Origin: JAGWBD01 sp965220615
Lineage (GTDB): Bacteria > Chloroflexota > Anaerolineae > Aggregatilineales > Phototrophicaceae
DNA length: 64,000 nt
Assembly (NCBI GenBank): GCA_965220615.1
Contig: CBDCQL010000002.1
Coordinates: 1,674,001 to 1,738,000 of the forward strand
Direction of reading: 5' to 3'
Shown here: positions 34,200 to 44,853 of the stretch, one piece after another
Layout of the letters: the number at the start of each line of letters is the position of its first letter
Numbering within the stretch: the first letter of the stretch is position 1
Notes under the pieces: generated by a model
Seen by the model: only the letters and a program-made list of their open reading frames with translations
Database searches by the model: none
What the model was told of the DNA's origin: nothing
Position numbers and translations under genes: made by a program

Positions 34200-35060
34200 A
34201 TGAACTCTTTTACTCCGGGTGCAAACGTACTGGTCGTGGATGACGAAGGGGCGATACGCTATTCGATCAGCCGGACGCTGCAACGCGTTGGCTACCAGGT
34301 GAGTCAGGCGGCCGATGGCGAACAGGCGCTGGCATCCTTGCGGCACAGGAATTATGACGTTGTGCTGACGGACATTCGCATGCCCGGTCTCAGCGGCACG
34401 GAGTTGCTGAGAAGCATTCGACAAAATGCCAGTGATGCCATTGTTATTCTGATGACCGGTTATGCCAGTCTTGAGACTGCGATCGAGGCCCTGCAACTCG
34501 GAGCCAGCGATTATCTCATCAAGCCCTGTTCCAGTGAGGAGTTGCGCGCCAGTGTGGCCCAGGGCGTGGAACGCGCAGGCACGCGGCAGCGCCGCCAGGG
34601 CCTGTTGGACGCCTTGCGCAGCAACCTCGATGAGTTAATCCATGCCAATGTGAATCTCGCGCCGGACCCCCAGCAGGACCCTGGACCTGACGACCTGGAG
34701 GAATTCGTTGCGGATTCGGAGGCAAGCGCCGGCGGGCCGCCCGGACGCAACCTGAAGCTGGGCCCCCTGACGATCTATCCCGGTCGCTACCAGATTGAGA
34801 TCAGGGACCGCCCTGTCGACCTTACTCCGACTGAATTCGACTTGTTGTTGTATCTGGCAGCACACCGTGATCGCGTCGTATCCTGTAGAGAACTGGTGCG
34901 CGAGGTGCGCGGCAACCAGCTGGATGAGGGGACCGCTCGCAACGTCATTCGCCCGCACATCAGCAACTTGCGACGCAAGCTGAAGCAGCAGGACCCGGGC
35001 GTCCAGTTGATTGACAATGTTCGCGGCGTGGGTTATCGCCTGAGCAATGCGAGCGGCTAG
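34200..35060 (+). CDS. OmpR-type response regulator without adjacent kinase
   Basis: A 286-residue two-component regulator. The receiver (about 8-125) has the acidic pair D14-D15, phosphoacceptor D58 (LTDIRMPGLSG), T86 and K108. A linker of about 65 residues, part helical and part acidic, joins it to an OmpR-type winged helix (about 190-283, LTPTEFDLLLYLAAH and VRGVGYRL). The linker is longer than in most OmpR proteins, and the receiver resembles NtrC-type receivers (MTGYASLETAIEA). ATG 34200 is used; a TTG at 34143 would lie inside the promoter. No histidine kinase gene is nearby. Confidence 0.9.
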   Translation: MNSFTPGANVLVVDDEGAIRYSISRTLQRVGYQVSQAADGEQALASLRHRNYDVVLTDIRMPGLSGTELLRSIRQNASDAIVILMTGYASLETAIEALQLGASDYLIKPCSSEELRASVAQGVERAGTRQRRQGLLDALRSNLDELIHANVNLAPDPQQDPGPDDLEEFVADSEASAGGPPGRNLKLGPLTIYPGRYQIEIRDRPVDLTPTEFDLLLYLAAHRDRVVSCRELVREVRGNQLDEGTARNVIRPHISNLRRKLKQQDPGVQLIDNVRGVGYRLSNASG

Positions 35061-35131
35061 AGGAACGCGCCCCGGTCAACTGAAGACGGCGGAACTGCCG
35101 CGCGCCGGGTCAGGGACTGGTCTCATACAGA

Positions 35132-37390
35132 ATGGCAGGCATGTCCAGCGCACTGAATCCTGACCTGCTGGCCGACGATTTTGCCGCAACCCTGAACGCC
35201 GCTGCCCAACTTCAGCGGGAATTCCGCCAGGCTTCCCTGATGCCGGAACTGATTCTGCTGGCCCTGCTGAGGCAGGGGAACACGTCGGCAGATGCGTTGC
35301 TTTCAGAGTTTCATGCCAGACGTGGGCTGGACCTTGAGCAACTGGAGCGACAGGCCCAGTTGGCCTGCGCCAACCGCAGGGACCCTGGCGGGAAGCTCGT
35401 CCACGTCCTGGCGGACGGCCGTAGCACCACGCTTTCACGACAATCGATAATTCTCATTGACGATGCCCTTGAGCAAGCCAGGCGCCGCAACAGCGGACGC
35501 GTGGACTGCGACCATATTTTGCTGGTCCTGGCCAGCGACAACATTGGCACGAGCGGACTGCTGCGGCCCCACGGCATCACAGCGCGTACGGTGGCCGACG
35601 TGATGAACAGGTTGAATCGGCAAACGTCTGGCGCACAAGCTGCAGATGATCGCAGGGACAACGCCTCGTCCCCGCCGTCGGAAGCCTTCGCGGCCCATGA
35701 ACGCAAGGACCTGCTGCGCAACATGCTGACGATCATCAACCAGGCGGTCAACCGACACGTGGTGCTGGTCGGCCCGGCGGGCGTGGGCAAGCGAAGCCTG
35801 GCTGTCAGCCTCGGGCAACTCATCGCCAGGGGCGAAGGGCCCCGGGGCATCGCCAGGCTGGTGCAGATCGCCGAAGATGAATTGCTGGACGACGACCTGG
35901 CCACCTTGCGCAAGGCGCTGGCGCAGGCGCGCGGGGGGATCCTCTTCCTGCCCCATCTGCAGCGTTTTCTGGGCCCGCCAGGGGTGGCACAATTCAGTCG
36001 TTGTTCCTCGCTGGTCCTGAAAACATTCCTGACCAATGATCCGGTGATCGTCGCCACCACCGGCGACAACGACTGGAATGCCAGGCTGGGCCTCGAACCA
36101 GGAGTCAGCGAAAACAGCCAGGTCCTGCGCGTGCCGCAACCCTCCGGCAGTGAAACGCTGCAAATCCTGCGCGCGCTCAGGCCGCAGCTGGAACGTGACT
36201 ATCAACTGCGAATCGCGGACGATGCCCTCAATGTGGCGACAAGGCTGGCCAGGCGGCATCTGGCAGCAACGCCCCTGCCCCGCAGTGCGACGAATTTACT
36301 CCACCGAAGCGCCGCCATGGTCAACACCGGCCAGCAGACCGGCCACGGTCTGCGGCCAGGGCTCGACGACAGCGCGGAACTGGACGGCGACGCTTTACGG
36401 CTCTGCGCCAGCCAGATGACCGGTGTTCCGGTCAGCCAGTTGGGTGAAGACGAACGTCGACGTTACGCGGGCCTGACCGACTATCTGAAACAGCGTCTCA
36501 TCGGCCAGGACCAGGCGGTGCAGGCCGTCAGCCGCGCCATCCGTACCGCCCGCGTAGGCCTGAAGGAACCGCAGCGGCCAGTCGGCGCGTTTCTCTTTCT
36601 CGGCCCCACCGGCGTCGGCAAGACCGAGCTGGCGCGCACCCTGGCCGGCTTCATGTTCGGCGACGAGCAGGCCATGCTGGCGCTGGACATGAGCGAATTC
36701 AAGGACGAATCGAGCATCAATCGCCTGCTGGGGTCTCCCAGCGGCTACGTAGACAGCGACGCCGGCGGCCAGCTCACGGAACGCGTGCGCCGGCAGCCGT
36801 ATCTCCTCGTCCTGTTTGACGAAGTCGAGAAGGCCCACCCGCGCATCATGGACCTCCTGCTGCAAATGATTGAGGAAGGTCGACTGACCGACGGTCGCGG
36901 TCGCAGCGCCATCTTCAGTGAGACCGTGCTGATCCTCACCAGCAATCTGGGCTCCAGGCACCTGGCCCTTCCCGTCATCACGGACGTGGCGCGGGAGGCG
37001 GCCATGGAGCAGGTGCGTACCTGGTTTCGGCCAGAACTGCTCAACCGTCTCGACGAAATCGTCATGTTTAACGCCCTGTCCGACGATGATCTGGGCACGA
37101 TTCTTAAGCTGATGCTGGCTAGCGAGCAGCAATTGGCGGCGGAAAAGGGTCTGCAGCTGGAATTCGGCAAGAACGCCCTGCAGTGGTTGCAACGGCAAAA
37201 CCATGAAATGCAATATGGCGCGCGCCCCTTGCTGCGCATTATCCGCCGCCACGTTCGTGTGCCGCTGGCCGATTTTCTGCTAAGTGCGGATGCGCCGGCC
37301 AACAGCAGGATCCGCATCGATGCGGACTCTTCCGGGCTCTCTTTCGTTACAATCGATGCTGACGGCGCCCGGTTCCCGTTGCAGGACTGA
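35132..37390 (+). CDS. Clp/Hsp100 ATPase with degenerate first AAA domain
   Basis: A 752-residue two-domain Hsp100 protein. The N domain (about 10-150) resembles a Clp-N repeat pair. In D1 the Walker A reads GPAGVGKR (214-221), with Arg replacing Ser/Thr, and the Walker B reads ILFLPHLQ, losing both acidic residues (P274, H275). D1 therefore should not hydrolyse ATP. D2 is intact: Walker A GPTGVGKT (491-498), Walker B LFDE (D563, E564), and RPELLNRLDEI. The pore loop is GYVD rather than GYVG. No ClpP-docking G-F loop or ClpB middle coil is seen. An unfoldase or remodeller is the best call. ATG 35141 is an alternative start. Confidence 0.85.
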   Translation: MAGMSSALNPDLLADDFAATLNAAAQLQREFRQASLMPELILLALLRQGNTSADALLSEFHARRGLDLEQLERQAQLACANRRDPGGKLVHVLADGRSTTLSRQSIILIDDALEQARRRNSGRVDCDHILLVLASDNIGTSGLLRPHGITARTVADVMNRLNRQTSGAQAADDRRDNASSPPSEAFAAHERKDLLRNMLTIINQAVNRHVVLVGPAGVGKRSLAVSLGQLIARGEGPRGIARLVQIAEDELLDDDLATLRKALAQARGGILFLPHLQRFLGPPGVAQFSRCSSLVLKTFLTNDPVIVATTGDNDWNARLGLEPGVSENSQVLRVPQPSGSETLQILRALRPQLERDYQLRIADDALNVATRLARRHLAATPLPRSATNLLHRSAAMVNTGQQTGHGLRPGLDDSAELDGDALRLCASQMTGVPVSQLGEDERRRYAGLTDYLKQRLIGQDQAVQAVSRAIRTARVGLKEPQRPVGAFLFLGPTGVGKTELARTLAGFMFGDEQAMLALDMSEFKDESSINRLLGSPSGYVDSDAGGQLTERVRRQPYLLVLFDEVEKAHPRIMDLLLQMIEEGRLTDGRGRSAIFSETVLILTSNLGSRHLALPVITDVAREAAMEQVRTWFRPELLNRLDEIVMFNALSDDDLGTILKLMLASEQQLAAEKGLQLEFGKNALQWLQRQNHEMQYGARPLLRIIRRHVRVPLADFLLSADAPANSRIRIDADSSGLSFVTIDADGARFPLQD

Positions 37391-37446
37391 CGGGACGCAG
37401 CAGTCTGCAGGGTTTTCGCTGTAGGTATTTCCCGAGGAGTCACGCC

Positions 37447-38874
37447 ATGACCATCAAGCTGGATCCCGGCATCTTTCGCGCCTACGACATCCGCGGCACC
37501 GTCACCGGTGACAATCCGCAACTGACGCCGCCGCTGGCGGAGCGCGTCGGGCGCGCGCTGGGCACCGCCCTGCAACGGGATTTCGGCAGCGAAATGGTGT
37601 ATGTCGGTCGCGACAACCGCCCGTCCTCGGCCGGGCTGCAGAGCGCGATGATCGCCGGACTCGCCGCGACCGGATTGGACGTCACGGATATCGGCGAGGT
37701 CATCACGCCCACGGTCTATTTTGCCTCCGCCAGCCATGGCGAAGCGGGGGCGGGCGTCATGATCACCGGCAGCCATCTGGACGTCCGTTACAACGGCATC
37801 AAGCTGGCCTGGGGCGCGCTGGCCATGGCCGGAGAGCAAATCACCAACCTGCTGGACCTGGTGCGTAGCGGCGAATTCGTCAGCGGCGCAGGACGTGTGA
37901 CGCAGGACCACGACATGATTCGCCGTCACATGGCCGCCATTCAGGGCAAGGTGAAAATGGCGCGCCCGCTGACGATCGTGATGGATGCCGGCAACGGCCT
38001 GAGCGGCACCTGGGTGCCCCCGGTGTTGCGCGCGCTCGGTCTGAAGGTGCATTGCCTCTATTGCGAGTCGGACGGCACCTACCCCAACCACCTGCCCAAT
38101 CCCGAAGATCCGGAAATGACGCGCGACCTGGAAGCTATGGTGCTGGAGACCGGCGCCGACGTCGGACTCGCCTTCGATGGTGACGCCGATCGAGCCGGCT
38201 TCATCGACGAACGGGGGCACCACGTGGCCGCCGACCGACTGCTGGCGCTGCTGGCCCGTGACCTGTTGCAACGCCAGCCCGGCGCGACAATCGTTTTTGA
38301 CGTCAAGGTCACGCAGACGCTGCCGGAACTCATCGTCCAGTATGGCGGCGTGCCGCTGATGTGGCGCACGGGCCACAGCCTCATGAAGCAGAAAATGCAC
38401 GAGGTCGGCTCGCCGCTGGGCGGGGAGGTCAGCGGTCACCTGTTCACCGGTGAAGACTACTTCGGCTTCGACGACGCGCCCCTGATCGCGCTCAAGGCCC
38501 TGCAGATTTTCGCGGCCACGGACCGGCCGGTCTCCTCCCTGTTTGCCGAAATACCGCAGCTTCCCGCCACGCCGGAAATCGTGCTGACTGCGCCGGACGA
38601 CCAGAAATTCCGTATCATCCAGGAAATCCGTGACGAGCTGGCGCGCGACTACGAGGTCGTGGACATTGACGGCGTGCGGGCCAGTTTCGAACATGGCTGG
38701 GGACTGGTGCGCGCCAGCAACACGCAGCCGGCCATCACCCTGCGCTTTGAGGCGCAGGAACGCTCTCAGGTCGCCGACTACATTCGGCGCTACAAGGCCC
38801 TGCTGGACCGCTATCCGTCGGTCGATCAGGGCAAACTGCTGGACCAGTTGCAGGTTTTCAGCGAGCCCGCATGA
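37447..38874 (+). CDS. Phosphomannomutase/phosphoglucomutase
   Basis: A 475-residue alpha-D-phosphohexomutase. Domain 1 starts with FRAYDIRGTV and holds the phosphoserine S109 in ITGSHLDVRYNGIKL, a variant of the usual ASHNP loop. The metal loop is AFDGDADRAG, and the sugar-binding loop GGEVSGHLF. The phosphate-binding fourth domain is complete. It interconverts 1- and 6-phosphates of mannose or glucose. GAGGAG precedes the start. Its stop overlaps the methyltransferase ATG (ATGA). Confidence 0.93.
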   Translation: MTIKLDPGIFRAYDIRGTVTGDNPQLTPPLAERVGRALGTALQRDFGSEMVYVGRDNRPSSAGLQSAMIAGLAATGLDVTDIGEVITPTVYFASASHGEAGAGVMITGSHLDVRYNGIKLAWGALAMAGEQITNLLDLVRSGEFVSGAGRVTQDHDMIRRHMAAIQGKVKMARPLTIVMDAGNGLSGTWVPPVLRALGLKVHCLYCESDGTYPNHLPNPEDPEMTRDLEAMVLETGADVGLAFDGDADRAGFIDERGHHVAADRLLALLARDLLQRQPGATIVFDVKVTQTLPELIVQYGGVPLMWRTGHSLMKQKMHEVGSPLGGEVSGHLFTGEDYFGFDDAPLIALKALQIFAATDRPVSSLFAEIPQLPATPEIVLTAPDDQKFRIIQEIRDELARDYEVVDIDGVRASFEHGWGLVRASNTQPAITLRFEAQERSQVADYIRRYKALLDRYPSVDQGKLLDQLQVFSEPA

Positions 38875-39584
38875 GCGCGGAGCCCGACTACCAGCAAATC
38901 TATGCCAGCGATGCCGCCCGTTACGAGCGACTCGTCGCCGCCGAGGACTGGCAAGGGCGTCTGCTGCCAGCCATCGCCGACATCGTGCCGCTGGCCGGCG
39001 CCCTTGTCGTCGAGGTGGGCGCCGGCACCGGTCGCCTGACCCGCCTGCTGAGCCCCTGCGTGAAACACGTGCACGCCCTGGATCGCTCCGGCCACATGCT
39101 GCAGCATGCCGGCGAACACCTGCAACGCGAATGCCGGGGCAACTGGTCGCTTGCCCTTGCCGACAACCATGACTTGCCAATCGGAAGCCGCTGCGCAGAT
39201 ATCGCCATCGCCGGCTGGAGTTTCGGCCACAGCACGGTCTGGAACGAAAGGGGTTGGCGCGCGGAGGTCGACCGCGCGCTGGGCGAAATGCTGCGCGTCC
39301 TGCGGCCAGGAGGCAAAGCCATAATTCTTGAGACGCTGGGCACGGGCAGCGAGACGCCGCAACCCCCTACGGAGAATCTGGCCGCTTTCTATCGCTGGCT
39401 GGAAACGGAGCGTGGCTTTGCGCGGCGCTGGCTGCGCACAGACTACCGCTTTGGCTCCCTGCAGGAGGCCAGGGAACTGCTGGGGTTTTTCTTCGGCGAG
39501 GATTTCGCCGGTCAGGCGCCGCTGTCCGCTTCCTTTGTGCTGCCGGAGTGCACGGGCATCTGGTGGCGCCGCGCGCCGGACTAA
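38871..39584 (+). CDS. Class I SAM-dependent methyltransferase
   Basis: A 237-residue Rossmann-fold methyltransferase. SAM motif I is VVEVGAGTGRLTRLL, followed by HALDRSGHML and the post-motif LRVLRPGGKAIILETLG. Substrate residues are not informative. It overlaps the mutase stop (ATGA) and its own stop overlaps the convergent gene at 39581. A UbiE-like or small-molecule methyltransferase role cannot be narrowed. Confidence 0.85.
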   Translation: MSAEPDYQQIYASDAARYERLVAAEDWQGRLLPAIADIVPLAGALVVEVGAGTGRLTRLLSPCVKHVHALDRSGHMLQHAGEHLQRECRGNWSLALADNHDLPIGSRCADIAIAGWSFGHSTVWNERGWRAEVDRALGEMLRVLRPGGKAIILETLGTGSETPQPPTENLAAFYRWLETERGFARRWLRTDYRFGSLQEARELLGFFFGEDFAGQAPLSASFVLPECTGIWWRRAPD

Positions 39585-40402
39585 CCCCTGAGGAAGCGCT
39601 CGCAGGCCAGGCGCAACTCCCGCACAGGAAAATCGTCCGGCACCAGGATTGAGAGTTGCAGCGGCCCCGCATTGCAGACGTAAAGCAGGCAAAGCTCCTG
39701 ATCCGCGCCGGTCTCCAGCAGGTAGAGGCGCGCGGGGCCGGGGCCTGCGCTGTCTTCAGCCAGTGCTCGCAGGCTGGTCTCTGTGATCGCGTCCAGTTCC
39801 CCTACCCGCCCAATTTCATCCCGCTCGCGCAGCAGCAGAAGGTAGCGAGCGCCGGTCTCCCGCGCCAAATCGGCCAGCTCAGGCGCAGCCGAAGCCTCGC
39901 CGTCTGTTTCCACCACGGCGCCAGAAAACTCTTCGAGGGACTCCGTTGGTTCCGACTCCGCCGGATCCTGCCGTGATTCAGGTTCACTGGCGCGGTCCGA
40001 AGCCGCCACGCCTCCGTCGCTGTAGAGTCGCAGAAAGTCGGGTTCACTGACGTAACGCCAGTTGCCGGAATCGCTTTCGTTTCCGGCCAGGGGCTCAAGC
40101 GGCGCACCGGCCAGAGAGTCGGCGGCGGGTTCCAGCCGGGCCAGCGCCGCCTCGAGTCCCGCGTCGCGCGCGCTGCACAGCACGGGCACGTCGTAACCAT
40201 ATTCGTGCAACTGACGGGCGAGCGCAGGGCCCGCCTGTTCTTCAGCGCTGTCCAGCAGGACCAGTCCCTGCGGCTGTGCCTGCCGCGCCGCGTCCTCGTC
40301 GCGCACAAGGGTCACCCGCCAGGCGCCCCGTTGCGCCAGGGCGATACCCAGGGCCGGACCATAGTCCGCCGCGTCGCTGATTATCAGGAGTTCCGTACTC
40401 AT
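39581..40402 (-). CDS. Receiver-like plus roadblock-like protein
   Basis: A 273-residue cytoplasmic protein not firmly recognised. Residues 1-90 look like a degenerate CheY-like alpha/beta domain (LLIISDAADYGPALGIALAQ, GLVLLDSAEE), without a clear acidic pocket. A disordered acidic linker follows at about 105-170. Residues about 172-273 have the strand-helix pattern of roadblock/LC7 domains (ARYLLLLRERDEIGRVGEL, LRLACERFLRG), which partner small Ras-like GTPases in bacteria. No GTPase gene is nearby. Both assignments are from pattern only. Confidence 0.55.
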   Translation of the reverse strand: MSTELLIISDAADYGPALGIALAQRGAWRVTLVRDEDAARQAQPQGLVLLDSAEEQAGPALARQLHEYGYDVPVLCSARDAGLEAALARLEPAADSLAGAPLEPLAGNESDSGNWRYVSEPDFLRLYSDGGVAASDRASEPESRQDPAESEPTESLEEFSGAVVETDGEASAAPELADLARETGARYLLLLRERDEIGRVGELDAITETSLRALAEDSAGPGPARLYLLETGADQELCLLYVCNAGPLQLSILVPDDFPVRELRLACERFLRG

Positions 40403-40411
40403 ACCAACACC

Positions 40412-41620
40412 TCAATTGCGGGAGACCGTGACTTCCAGCCTGGTGCTGTTGTTGCCTTCATCGCCTTCGCTGACTTCGTCATTGCTGTCCACCGTTGCCA
40501 CGAGAACGACGCTTTCCACAGCGCTGAATTCCACGACGTGCGAAAACGAAATGCTTTCACCCGGGCCCAGACCGCCGACAGCGTCGACCAGTGGGTCTGA
40601 ATCAGGGATGCCACCCAGGCGCACGCGAAAGCCCCCACTGGCTGCAGCGCCCCTGTTGCTGACCGTCACTTCGTAAGTGGCGGAAACTGAAGAGGAGCCC
40701 TGCTCCAGCGTCAGCGCATCCGGCCCGCGCAGGCTGGCCACGATCAGGTCCGGCGCGTCCGACCCCTCATCGCTCTCACCGTTGCCACCGTTCTCCACAT
40801 TTTCCTGCGGGGCGGCGGGTGGCGGGGCCTCTGCCGCCGTCGTGGGCGCCGGAACCCCAGGCTCCGCCGGCGGGGGCGTAGATTCCGGCAGGGGCAGCGC
40901 CGGAATCAGGGTGCAATCGCCAAAAACGCTGACGAACTGCTCATTGGGGTTATCCGGGTCGCGACCGGCGACCCAACCGGCCGTGCCATCGCGTAGCCGG
41001 ACCTGCCACCACGAATCATCCACCAGGCGGCCCAACACAGGCAGCTGATCACCGGATGCCAGCGTGGTGATGCGGGCGAAGCCAGTGCCGGCGTTGACCC
41101 GCACGTTGAGAATGACGTTGTTCAATACGCGACAGGTGGGGTCATTGGGGTCGATGACGGGCACTTCGGGCAGCGGCACGGCGGTCGTGAGAACCTGACT
41201 GCGATTGGCGCGCACCTCAAGGGTCACGCCCGTCGGGTCTCCCGCCACATTGCCGCGCCAGGCCACGACCTCCAGTTCCAGCCTGCCGGTGACCACCGGC
41301 CGATAGTCCAGGGTGATGGGCATGCTGCGATTGCCGGCGGGCGATTCGGAGGACACGGTGCGCACGATGCGGTCGTTTGCCACCAGTTGCACGCGGGTCA
41401 CGCCCTGGGCATCACTGGCCTGGCCGCGGATGAGAATGTCGGTGCCCACCACGACTTCGGCGCCATCCGCGGGGGCGCTGATGCTGACCTCCGGTTTGCT
41501 GGCGCTGGCCGTGGCCACGGCTGGCGGCAAGGGGGTGGGTTGCGGACGTTCGGAGGTGAGATTGCAGGCGCTCAAAAGGAGCGCAACCAGCAGCAGGAGG
41601 TGACGGGCGGGATGATTCAT
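40412..41620 (-). CDS. SH3b/CARDB-domain lipoprotein
   Basis: A 402-residue exported lipoprotein with lipobox LLSAC and a Thr/Pro-rich linker. An Ig-like domain (about 40-140, ISAPADGAEVVVGTD) is followed by an SH3b domain (about 155-230, VNAGTGFARITTL, WWQVRLRDGTAGWV). After a Pro-rich stretch comes a C-terminal CARDB-like adhesion domain (about 295-402, YEVTVSNRGAAASGGF). It is probably anchored outside and contacts wall or polymers. ATG 41620 gives the clean signal peptide. It is downstream of miaB on the same strand. Confidence 0.82.
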   Translation of the reverse strand: MNHPARHLLLLVALLLSACNLTSERPQPTPLPPAVATASASKPEVSISAPADGAEVVVGTDILIRGQASDAQGVTRVQLVANDRIVRTVSSESPAGNRSMPITLDYRPVVTGRLELEVVAWRGNVAGDPTGVTLEVRANRSQVLTTAVPLPEVPVIDPNDPTCRVLNNVILNVRVNAGTGFARITTLASGDQLPVLGRLVDDSWWQVRLRDGTAGWVAGRDPDNPNEQFVSVFGDCTLIPALPLPESTPPPAEPGVPAPTTAAEAPPPAAPQENVENGGNGESDEGSDAPDLIVASLRGPDALTLEQGSSSVSATYEVTVSNRGAAASGGFRVRLGGIPDSDPLVDAVGGLGPGESISFSHVVEFSAVESVVLVATVDSNDEVSEGDEGNNSTRLEVTVSRN

Positions 41621-41685
41621 GCCACTTCCCCCGGCACCGGACTGTTGCCGCCCATCCCCGTCACTTGCAAGGTGAGTCGTCGAGC

Positions 41686-43059
<1,374 letters not shown>

Positions 43060-43084
43060 GCGCCGCCGCCCGCCAGCCCTCGCG

Positions 43085-43113
43085 CGATTGTAGCCCCTGG
43101 CCCCCGCAGAATC
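43085..43113 (-). promoter_or_regulatory. Promoter for miaB
   Basis: On the minus strand TTGATT (43113-43108), a 17-base spacer and TACAAT (43090-43085), about 25 bases before the miaB ATG. Confidence 0.65.
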
Positions 43114-43122
43114 AATCCGGCC

Positions 43123-43989
43123 TCAGCGACCCTGCCCGAGCCGCTCCAGCCGTGCCAGACGGTCCGCTTCTTCCACCTGCAGCCAGGGGTCGGTCGACAA
43201 CTCCGCGTGCGCCCTGGCGAACCAGGGCCGGGCCTCATCCCCGCGCCCGAGCAGCAGCAGACATTCGCCCAGTTCCTCGTATACGTATCCGTCGGACGCA
43301 TCCTCTTTCTGATATTCCTCCAGCAGCGCGCGCTGCATGGCCAGCGCCTCGTCCACCCGCGTAAGGGAGCGCAGGCAACGCGCGATGCACCAGCGGGCAA
43401 TACGGATGGTCGGGAGGTCGCCCTGCCTGTCGCGCCACGTCAGCGCCTTGCGAAAGTGTTCCAGCGCCCGCTCGTAGTCGCCCTGTTCGTGCCAGGTCCA
43501 GCCAATGTTGTTGTGCAGCGAGCCGGGCCACTTGCCGACGCGCGCGTCGTCACTGCTTTCGGCCAGCTCCAGGGCCCGCATGGTCCATGCCAGCCGCTCC
43601 TCCGGCGCAGGTTCCACGATGGCCAGCATGTGCGCCGCGTCCACGGCGTGGAAGTCCTCGCCACATTCACTGGCGCGTTGCCATGCCTTCAGAAAGTAGG
43701 CCAGGGACTGTTCCCGTGAGCCGGAAGAATTGTGACAGCGACCGGTCTCCAGCAGCCAGCGCACACGAGCCCGCTCGCCCGCCGCGTCGAGCCGCGCTTC
43801 GGCCTCCGCCAGCACGGCCCTCGCCTCATCGAACCTGCGTTGCAGGCCCAGCGTGCGGGCGATTTGCGTCAGCAGCTGCACCCGCCGGGACTCGTCGCCG
43901 CTGGCGACCAGGTCGGGCAGCAGATCGCGAAAGCGTCCTTCGCTGGCGGCCGGGTCGTTATAGTCCCAGAGTTCGTCAAAGGCTTCCAT
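43123..43989 (-). CDS. TPR-repeat protein
   Basis: A 288-residue protein of helical repeats. Several TPR-like units are visible, such as LQRRFDEARAVLAEAEARL, QGDYERALEHFRKALTW and LGRGDEARPWFARAH. No enzymatic domain or signal peptide. ATG 43989 is preferred because GGGGAG lies ten bases upstream; ATG 43998 is too close to it. A protein-interaction scaffold is expected; the partner is unknown. Confidence 0.78.
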   Translation of the reverse strand: MEAFDELWDYNDPAASEGRFRDLLPDLVASGDESRRVQLLTQIARTLGLQRRFDEARAVLAEAEARLDAAGERARVRWLLETGRCHNSSGSREQSLAYFLKAWQRASECGEDFHAVDAAHMLAIVEPAPEERLAWTMRALELAESSDDARVGKWPGSLHNNIGWTWHEQGDYERALEHFRKALTWRDRQGDLPTIRIARWCIARCLRSLTRVDEALAMQRALLEEYQKEDASDGYVYEELGECLLLLGRGDEARPWFARAHAELSTDPWLQVEEADRLARLERLGQGR

Positions 43990-44014
43990 GGACCGCATGC
44001 TCCCCTGCGCGGTG

Positions 44015-44043
44015 TTGCCCGACAAAAAAAGCCCTGCTATCGT
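44015..44043 (+). promoter_or_regulatory. Promoter for the isomerase/cytochrome pair
   Basis: TTGCCC at 44015-44020, a 17-base spacer and TATCGT at 44038-44043, with the -10 extended (TGCTATCGT). The start GTG is 49 bases downstream. Confidence 0.55.
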
Positions 44044-44091
44044 AACCTGCGGGTCCCTGCCATTCCATACGCAGATGCGGAGGTGCAAATC

Positions 44092-44853
44092 GTGATCAGA
44101 CAGTCGGCCTCATGGTGGTGTTTCGTTCCGCACAGAATGAAGGCGCGCAAGTTCGTGCGCGCCGTGGCGGACAGCGGCTACGCGGGAGTCGAGCTCGTCG
44201 GCGAGGAGCACTGGCCGCTCATCCGCGACCACGGCCTCGAGATCGTCGTCATCTTCGGTCACGACACGCTCAATAACGGCCTGAACAAGCGCAGCAATCG
44301 CGATCGCATTCTGGGCGAACTGGAAGCCAATCTGCGCCTGGCGGAGGAATGGAACATCGCCAACCTGGTCGTCTTCAGCGGACAGCGCGAGGGCCTGGCC
44401 GACGACGTCGGCATGCAGGTCTGCGCCGAGACCCTTGCCGCCATCGCACCGAAGGCCGAGTCTGCCGGCGTCACCCTGTTGCTGGAACTGCTCAACAGCA
44501 AGGTCAATCATCCGGACTATCAATGCGACCGGACGGCATGGGGCGTGGAGGTCTGCCGGATGGTAGATTCGCCGGCCGTGCGCCTGCTCTATGACATCTA
44601 TCACATGCAAATCATGGAAGGCGACATCATCCAGACCATTCGCGACAACCACGTCTGGTTCGGCCACTACCACACCGCCGGCGTGCCCGGCCGCAACGAA
44701 CTGAATGACGACCAGGAACTGAATTACGCCGCCATCGTCCGCGCCATCGTCGCCAGCGGCCATGACGGCTACATCGGGCATGAATTCATTCCCATGGGCG
44801 ACCCTGCCGCCGCCCTGCGGCAGGCATCTGACCTGACCGCCGCCAATCTTTGA
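44092..44853 (+). CDS. Hydroxypyruvate isomerase-like TIM-barrel enzyme
   Basis: A 253-residue xylose-isomerase-like barrel of the Hyi group. Metal-binding segments are LLLELLNSKVNH, LLYDIYHMQIMEGD, HYHTAGVPGRNEL and GYIGHEF. The family interconverts hydroxypyruvate and tartronate semialdehyde or acts on related keto sugars. The start is GTG 44092 with GGAGG eight bases upstream. Its stop overlaps the TTG start of the cytochrome gene, so the two are coupled. Confidence 0.85.
   Translation: MIRQSASWWCFVPHRMKARKFVRAVADSGYAGVELVGEEHWPLIRDHGLEIVVIFGHDTLNNGLNKRSNRDRILGELEANLRLAEEWNIANLVVFSGQREGLADDVGMQVCAETLAAIAPKAESAGVTLLLELLNSKVNHPDYQCDRTAWGVEVCRMVDSPAVRLLYDIYHMQIMEGDIIQTIRDNHVWFGHYHTAGVPGRNELNDDQELNYAAIVRAIVASGHDGYIGHEFIPMGDPAAALRQASDLTAANL

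Noticed and set aside
36745..39180. An 811-codon open frame antisense to the Clp and phosphohexomutase genes
   Set aside because: It crosses two real genes and their gap, with no family motif; long shadow frames are expected at this GC.
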